DNA from: Anaerolineales bacterium
GTDB lineage: Bacteria; Chloroflexota; Anaerolineae; 4572-78; J111
Assembly (NCBI GenBank): GCA_012032575.1
Contig: JAAUSP010000234.1
Location: 1 to 10,614 of the forward strand
Reading direction: 5' to 3'
Length of the DNA stretch: 10,614 bases
Shown here one piece after another: positions 5,926 through 10,614 of this stretch. The notes beneath the pieces are model-generated. The model searched no databases and was not told where the DNA came from. It worked only from the letters and a program-made list of their open reading frames with translations. Each line of letters starts with the position of its first letter. The stretch's first letter is position 1. The position numbers and the translations under genes were made by a program.

Positions 5926-8900
5926 ATGGTGACTCAGAACCCTGATAATCCAATTCAGTTAACCCAATCTCTGGCTATGATTGATGCTGTCCGCCGCATG
6001 AGTCAAAGACTGCTGGAAACCTGGCAGGAGTCCGACCCGGTTAGTGCTCTGGAGCGTACTTTGGCCGATATTTTGCGGCAAGTAGGCGAGGAAGTAATAA
6101 CTGATCAAAAAGTTTCAGCAGCCATATATATCTATGATGAGGATGAAGGGTTTTCTAACGGCCAGGCGAGTGGCCCCTTGCAAGAATATATGAAGCAGTA
6201 CCAACCTCGCCCCGGCGGAACAGGGGAGTTTACCATCCGCACCAAACAACCTCTGTTCGTGAATAGTATCGAAACCATGCCCCGCGATATACCCCTCCTG
6301 AGTCAGCAAGCATTGGCTCAGGGAGTCAAAGCATTTGCTAACTTGCCCCTGTTGATTGGTACAAAAGGTCAAGAGACGCTGATTGGTATCTTAATTATTA
6401 ATCTGCAAGATGTGTATGAGTTTAATGAAGAACGACAAGTTCTATTGCGCTTATTTGCCGATCAGGCGGCCATTGCCTTGCAGAATGCGCGGGTTCATCG
6501 GCGGCGATTGCGGGAACAAAAAGCTCTGCAAATTGTCAGCGAAGCAGCCATTAGCGGCAATCTTGATGAAGTTGGGCAAATCATCACTCGAGAAGTCGTA
6601 TTACTTACAAAATCTACTTATGCTACCTTATGGTCGGCCAATCCTGATGTAACCCAATTAGAGCTAAAAGCATTTTATACCGTCGGCCCTCCATGGCATC
6701 CTCCTCAATCTACCCTAACGATAGACTCGCATAGCATAAATGGTTACGTTGCCCTTACCAAAAAGCTTACCTTCTCACCGAGCCAGATGCGGACCTTCAC
6801 TATGCACGTTGGCACGACAAGGTTAGACGCGCCTTTTGTGTGCCGCTGTTGGCCAGGCAAGCATTGGTAGGGACATTGTACGTCGCTACCTTCAAAGAAG
6901 AAGGTATCACTTCAGCCGATCAGGATTTTATTAAACGGCTTGCCCCGCGTGCTGCCATTTCCTTGCACAACGCCCGGCTTATCGAGTTGGAACAACGCCA
7001 GCGTCAGATAGCAGATACGCTGCGCGAAGTGACCCGCATTGTCAATTCTACCCTGGAAAGCGAGGAAGTTAGCGGCCTGGTTTTGGACCAATTGGGCCAG
7101 GTGATTGAGTATGACAGCGCCTCGGTTCAACTCATTGAGGGTGAGCACCGCCGGATTGTGGGGAGTCGCGGCTTCTTTGCCGGGGACTCTCCGGTGGAAT
7201 TGCTTAAGAATGTGTCCAAAGACCCGTTGGTAAGCAGGATTGTACGAGAAAAGCAGCCGATGGTGCTCAGTAATGTTAAGGATGAGCCGCTATGGGATAT
7301 TGTGCCGCAAACGGCTCATATCCAATCCTGGATTGGCGCTCCGCTCGTTTTTGGGGGGAATGTTATTGGTTTATTAACCATAGATCATAAAAAGTTGGGT
7401 TATTATACTCAGGCGACAGGGGCGATTGTAGCCACTTTTGCCAATCAAGTGGCGGTAGCAATTCGCAATGCCCAGCTTTTTTCGGTGGCCCAACGCCGCA
7501 ACCGTGACCTGGAAGTGTTAAATGAGTCAGCCATCAAATTAGCGCAGGCTCCGCAGGCTGACCAGGCCTTTCGGGCAGTTTTGGATGCGGTTATCCAGAC
7601 ATTGGAATGTGATTATGGCACAATCTTTTTTGGCCGATGCAGACAATATGTTGGTTTCCTATGCTTCGGCGGGCAAGCTGTTTGGGGAGCCGCCTCAGCT
7701 TCGGTTTAAGCCGGGTGAAGGTTTGGCCGGGTGGGTCTATCGGCAAGGCCAACCGCTTTTGGTCAACAACACCGCCGCCGATCCTCGCTATAAACTTGGC
7801 CCCACCGAAACAATAATCAAACCCCGCTCCATGATTTTAGCCCCCTTGCGCCGGGGCGAAAAAATCATCGGAGTCGTTTCCGCCGATTTTGATCGGGTGG
7901 AGGCTTTTGATGAAAATGACCTCCGCTTGCTCAATACCCTGGCTCTGCACAGCGGAACCGTGCTGCAAAACATCGAATTTTTTGAGGATTTCCGGGTATT
8001 GCACGAGGCCGCGACTGACCTGGCTAAACATGCCACTTTGGAACAGATTTATCAAACAGCCGTTCAGTTTGCTATCCAAACTCTTCACTGTAAACACAGC
8101 ACTATTTTTATGCTCGATAAAAAGAGCGGTCAATTGGTGGCCCAGACCCGGTTGGGCTTAACTCCCCAAACCAGCGCCGACCTGCGGCGCTTTGAGCCGG
8201 GCGAAGGGCTGGCCGGGCAGGTAATAGCGACCGGCCAACCCTTGCTGATCAATAATGCCGCCGCCGATGCGCGTTTTGTGGAAGGCAACGTAAAACCTCT
8301 GGCTGCTCCCCGTTCAATCATATTAGCCCCGATTAAAGTAGAAGAAGAAATTATTGGCGTCATCTCGGCCGATAAGGATGAGATTGGCGGGTTTACCGAG
8401 CACAATTTAAAAATTTTAGAAACTCTGGCCCTGGATGTCGGCATTGCCGTAGAAAATGCCCGCCTGTATGACCTTATCAACAACCAACTGAGCCGCCGGA
8501 TTAAGGAATTGAGAGCGGTTAGCGAGTTGCAACAGAAAATAAGCGGTGTGAACCCGGTGGAGGAGCAGCTCCAAATCATTTATGATGCCACTGCCGCCGC
8601 GATGGCCGAGCTAATGGATACTCGCAACATGTACATCGCGCTTTATGATGAAGAAACAAAAACTGTTGAATTTCCTCTGGCCTACGACAAGGGTCGGCGT
8701 GTGCCTGACGAAGAAAAGCAAACGGAAGGTCTGCCCTGGACTGCCCGCCGCCTCGATGGGGGCAAGGGCCTGACCGAATGGATGATCCGCCATAAGCAGC
8801 CCCTTCTGGTGGCCCAAGATTTTGAAACCTGGCTGCAAACCGAACCGGAGATTGAAATACTGACGGAAGGGGTCAAGTGCTGCCTGGGTGCGCCGCTGCT

Positions 8901-9666
8901 GCTGGGCGATAAAGTGATTGGCGTGATTGGCCTGCTCAATTCGGAGCAGGAAGAAGTATACGATGAAAATCAACGGGCTTTGCTGGTCACTCTGGCCGGC
9001 CAGGCGGCGATTGCTATTAATAACGCCCGGCAGTACGAGCTTTTGGACAGGCGAGTTAAAGAACTTGATGCGGTGCGTAAATTCCAGGCGCAAATCAGTA
9101 ATGTGGGTTCGGTGAAGCAGGAACTTCAAGATATTTATGACTCCGCCGCCGAAGCTATGTCGGAACTGATGGATACTCGTAATATGTATATTGCGCTGTA
9201 TGATGAAAAATCAACAATAATTGAATTTGCATTAATGTATGAGGTAGGAAAACCTGTACCCAGGGAAAACCCAGTGTGGAATTCACGTCGTTTTGGTGAA
9301 CGTCAAGGTTTGACCGAGTGGGTCATCCGCCACAGGCAACCCTTACTGATTGAGAAAAATTTTGATACCTGGATCGAGACGCAAGAAGATGTTGTAGCCT
9401 TTTCTATGGGAACAAAATGCTGGCTGGGTGCGCCAATGCTGCTACGGGATAAAGTGATTGGGGTCATTGGGTTGCAAAACTTCGAGAATGAGGGGGTGTT
9501 TGACCAGCATCATCGAGATTTGCTCATGATGATTGCCAGTCAAGCAGCTATTGCTATTGACAACGCTTATCAGTATGACCTTATCAATAATCAACTGGCC
9601 CGCCGGATAAAAGAACTTGAAGCTGTTAGTAAATTTCAGCAAAAGATAAGCAGTTTTTCGATGTAA
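5926..9666 (+). CDS. Seven-GAF-domain sensory protein without visible output domain, with two frameshifts
   Basis: After correcting two single-base indels (a missing base near 6773 and an extra T in the T6 run at 7616-7621) this encodes 1246 residues. Seven GAF units follow each other, joined by helical linkers: about 6030-6495, 6530-6985, 7030-7485, 7535-7975, 8020-8465, 8555-9030 and 9115-9560. Recurrent hallmarks are the final strand and helix (DQAAIALQNAR, NQVAVAIRNAQ, GQAAIAINNAR) and the GEGLAGWV or GLTEWxIRHxQPLL stretch. Units 4 and 5 form one subtype (PGEGLAG, NNxAAD), and units 6 and 7 another (LMDTRNMYIALYDE, KCxLGAP). No signal peptide, membrane helix, kinase, GGDEF, EAL or HD motif is seen, so it is probably a soluble ligand-binding array acting through partners. 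It ends in a coiled-coil-like linker (INNQLARRIKELEAVSKFQQ) with nothing after it. Units 1-2 and 7 are visibly more A+T-rich than the genes to the left. The ligand is unknown. Confidence 0.82.
8467..8544 (+). repeat. Inter-GAF linker repeat, copy 1
   Basis: Encodes YDLINNQLSRRIKELRAV followed by SELQQKIS, between GAF units 5 and 6. It is similar at DNA and protein level to the copy at 9574, exactly 1107 bases (369 codons) away, so it is an in-frame internal repeat. Confidence 0.75.
9574..9651 (+). repeat. Inter-GAF linker repeat, copy 2, at the end of the long GAF gene
   Basis: Encodes YDLINNQLARRIKELEAV followed by SKFQQKIS, matching the linker after unit 5. Here, instead of leading into another GAF domain, the frame ends five codons later at TAA 9664-9666. 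Confidence 0.75.
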
Positions 9667-9698
9667 TTCTAGTGCTGTTTAAAGCGTCAATTCATGTA

Positions 9699-9704
9699 GA
9701 GGTG
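9699..9704 (+). promoter_or_regulatory. Ribosome binding site of the second GAF gene
   Basis: GAGGTG lies immediately before ATG 9707 in the 40-base gap that follows the first GAF gene. An in-frame TAA at 9680-9682 excludes a longer start, and no other ATG, GTG or TTG lies between. The site suggests that the second gene is independently translated rather than being the tail of a broken one. Confidence 0.6.
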
Positions 9705-9706
9705 TT

Positions 9707-10614
9707 ATGACAAAATCTCAACAGTTGCAAGAAACCCTTCAGCGAATTTACAATGCAGCGATCGAGGTGATGTCGGGTTTGATGGACACCCAGAATATGT
9801 ATATTGCTCTCTACAATAAAGACACAATGATGATCGAATTTCCCCTGGCTTACCAGAATGGTAAACTGGTACCGGATGACGAGAAAGTACCGAGAAGTTC
9901 GTGGGGACCGCGCCGCTTTGGTGAACGCAGCGGCTTAACCGAATGGATAATCCGGCATAAAGGGTCGCTGCTGATTGAGAAAGATTTTGAGGGCTGGGCT
10001 GGAGCGCATGACGTCAAAGTTTTTAATATGGAAACTAAGTGTTGGCTGGGTGCACCCATGCTGCTGCGTGATGAGGTAATCGGCGTCATTGGCTTGCAAA
10101 ACTTTGAACAGGAAGGGGTGTTTGACCGTAACCATCAAGGGTTACTTATGACTATCGCCAGTCAGGCTGCCGTGGCTATTGAAAATGCTCGACTGTTCCG
10201 GCGCGCCATTGAAAATGAACTTGTTGAACGGATTGCCCACGATAGGCAAAAACGTCTTCAAACCCTCCAACAAATCAGCCAGCGCATGGTTGAGGCCAGC
10301 CAGAACCCCGATGGAGTGTTAGAACTGATTGCCAGAGCTACTAATGATATTACTAACAGCGCCCTGACCAGCGTTTACCTGTACAATCAGGCCACTTCGA
10401 CTTTTACCAGTGGGGTATCCGTTTGGCGTGAGGGCAGGGTTGAGCGCATCGAAAACTCTGCCTTGCCCAGCCCCGAAGATTTTGCCGGGCAGATTGCCGA
10501 AGAACAAGGCACTGATTTTATCGAGAACACGGCAGACCGCCCGGAAATATCCTCCTTTGCCCAACGGTTTGAGATGCAGGCTTTCGCCGCGCTGCCCTTA
10601 GCCATTGCCGGAGC
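9707..10614 (+). CDS. Second GAF-domain protein, 3' end missing
   Basis: Starts at ATG 9707 and remains open to the right edge (302 codons visible). A short helix (TKSQQLQETLQRIYNAA) leads directly into a GAF domain of the unit 6/7 subtype (LMDTQNMYIALYNKD, GLTEWIIRHKGSLLIEKDF, KCWLGAPMLLRDEVIGVIGL, ASQAAVAIENARLF), about 9725-10190. A longer helical linker (ENELVERIAHDRQKRLQTLQ) joins it to the beginning of another GAF-like domain from about 10290 (LISRATND-type start read here as LIARATND, then SVYLYNQATSTFTSGVSVW). The output domain, if any, is outside the window; a histidine kinase, GGDEF or phosphatase would be ordinary possibilities but none is seen. The 40-base spacing makes co-transcription with the preceding GAF gene likely. 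Confidence 0.82.
   Translation, partial: MTKSQQLQETLQRIYNAAIEVMSGLMDTQNMYIALYNKDTMMIEFPLAYQNGKLVPDDEKVPRSSWGPRRFGERSGLTEWIIRHKGSLLIEKDFEGWAGAHDVKVFNMETKCWLGAPMLLRDEVIGVIGLQNFEQEGVFDRNHQGLLMTIASQAAVAIENARLFRRAIENELVERIAHDRQKRLQTLQQISQRMVEASQNPDGVLELIARATNDITNSALTSVYLYNQATSTFTSGVSVWREGRVERIENSALPSPEDFAGQIAEEQGTDFIENTADRPEISSFAQRFEMQAFAALPLAIAG

Larger units (their letters stand above)
8555..10190 (+). repeat. Tandem array of three closely related GAF units spanning two genes
   Basis: Units 6 (about 8555-9030), 7 (about 9115-9560) and 8 (about 9725-10190) share LMDT(R/Q)NMYIALY, RR(x)GE/GKGLTEWxIRH and K-C-x-L-G-A-P. Bases 9421-9480 and 10043-10102 agree at 50 of 60 positions by direct count. 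The first two units belong to the long GAF protein and the third opens the next gene, so the duplication series runs across the gene boundary. Confidence 0.75.

Noticed and set aside
7612..7626. Programmed ribosomal frameshifting at the T6 run
   Set aside because: The needed shift is +1, whereas a T6 slippery run would favour -1, no downstream structure is evident, and four other one-base breaks nearby have no slippery motif. Transcript slippage remains possible but is not needed.
8467..9653. Mobile element or CRISPR-like repeats
   Set aside because: The repeats are in-frame coding linkers 1107 bases apart and follow GAF domain boundaries. They come from domain duplication, with no inverted ends or transposase.

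Overview
The window looks like a GC-rich chromosomal segment of a bacterium, probably a member of Chloroflexota or a similar filamentous or environmental lineage. That placement is an inference from the gene content: a COG3375-type GNAT enzyme, a PYROXD2/phytoene-dehydrogenase-like flavoprotein, a STAND-like ATPase and very long GAF-domain arrays. No rRNA, tRNA, CRISPR array, insertion sequence or phage gene was seen.

Left half (1-3528), all on the minus strand. Transcription runs leftwards from a promoter near 3560 through three genes: a GNAT acyltransferase, a pyridine-nucleotide-disulfide oxidoreductase (MerA/lipoamide-dehydrogenase fold), and an NAD(P)/FAD-dependent phytoene-dehydrogenase-like oxidoreductase that runs off the left edge. 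The spacing (61 and 11 bases) and good ribosome binding sites suggest one operon.

Divergent intergenic region (3529-3780). It holds a -10 box for the leftward operon, a 13-bp hairpin with a UNCG-family tetraloop followed by a T-rich tail, and a TTGACA-type promoter for the rightward genes.

Right half (3781-10614), all on the plus strand. The order is a STAND/AAA-like P-loop ATPase whose Walker A lysine is glutamine, a membrane-anchored SPFH/band-7 protein whose start codon lies inside two perfect tandem DnaA-box 9-mers, a 1246-residue protein made of seven GAF domains with no visible output domain, and a second GAF protein that starts 40 bases later and runs off the right edge. The last GAF units (6, 7 and 8) are a closely related tandem-duplicated subfamily, and the boundary between the two GAF genes falls inside that repeat series. 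A working picture is a membrane-scaffolded sensory or signalling cluster (ATPase, band-7 scaffold, GAF ligand-sensing array). This is inferred from gene order only.

A major caution: five single-base indels disrupt four of the genes (near 1300, 2758, 5347, 6773 and 7620). On each side of every break the protein stays recognisable, so I annotate full-length genes with a frameshift. The density points to uncorrected sequencing or assembly errors, although real decay cannot be excluded from sequence alone.
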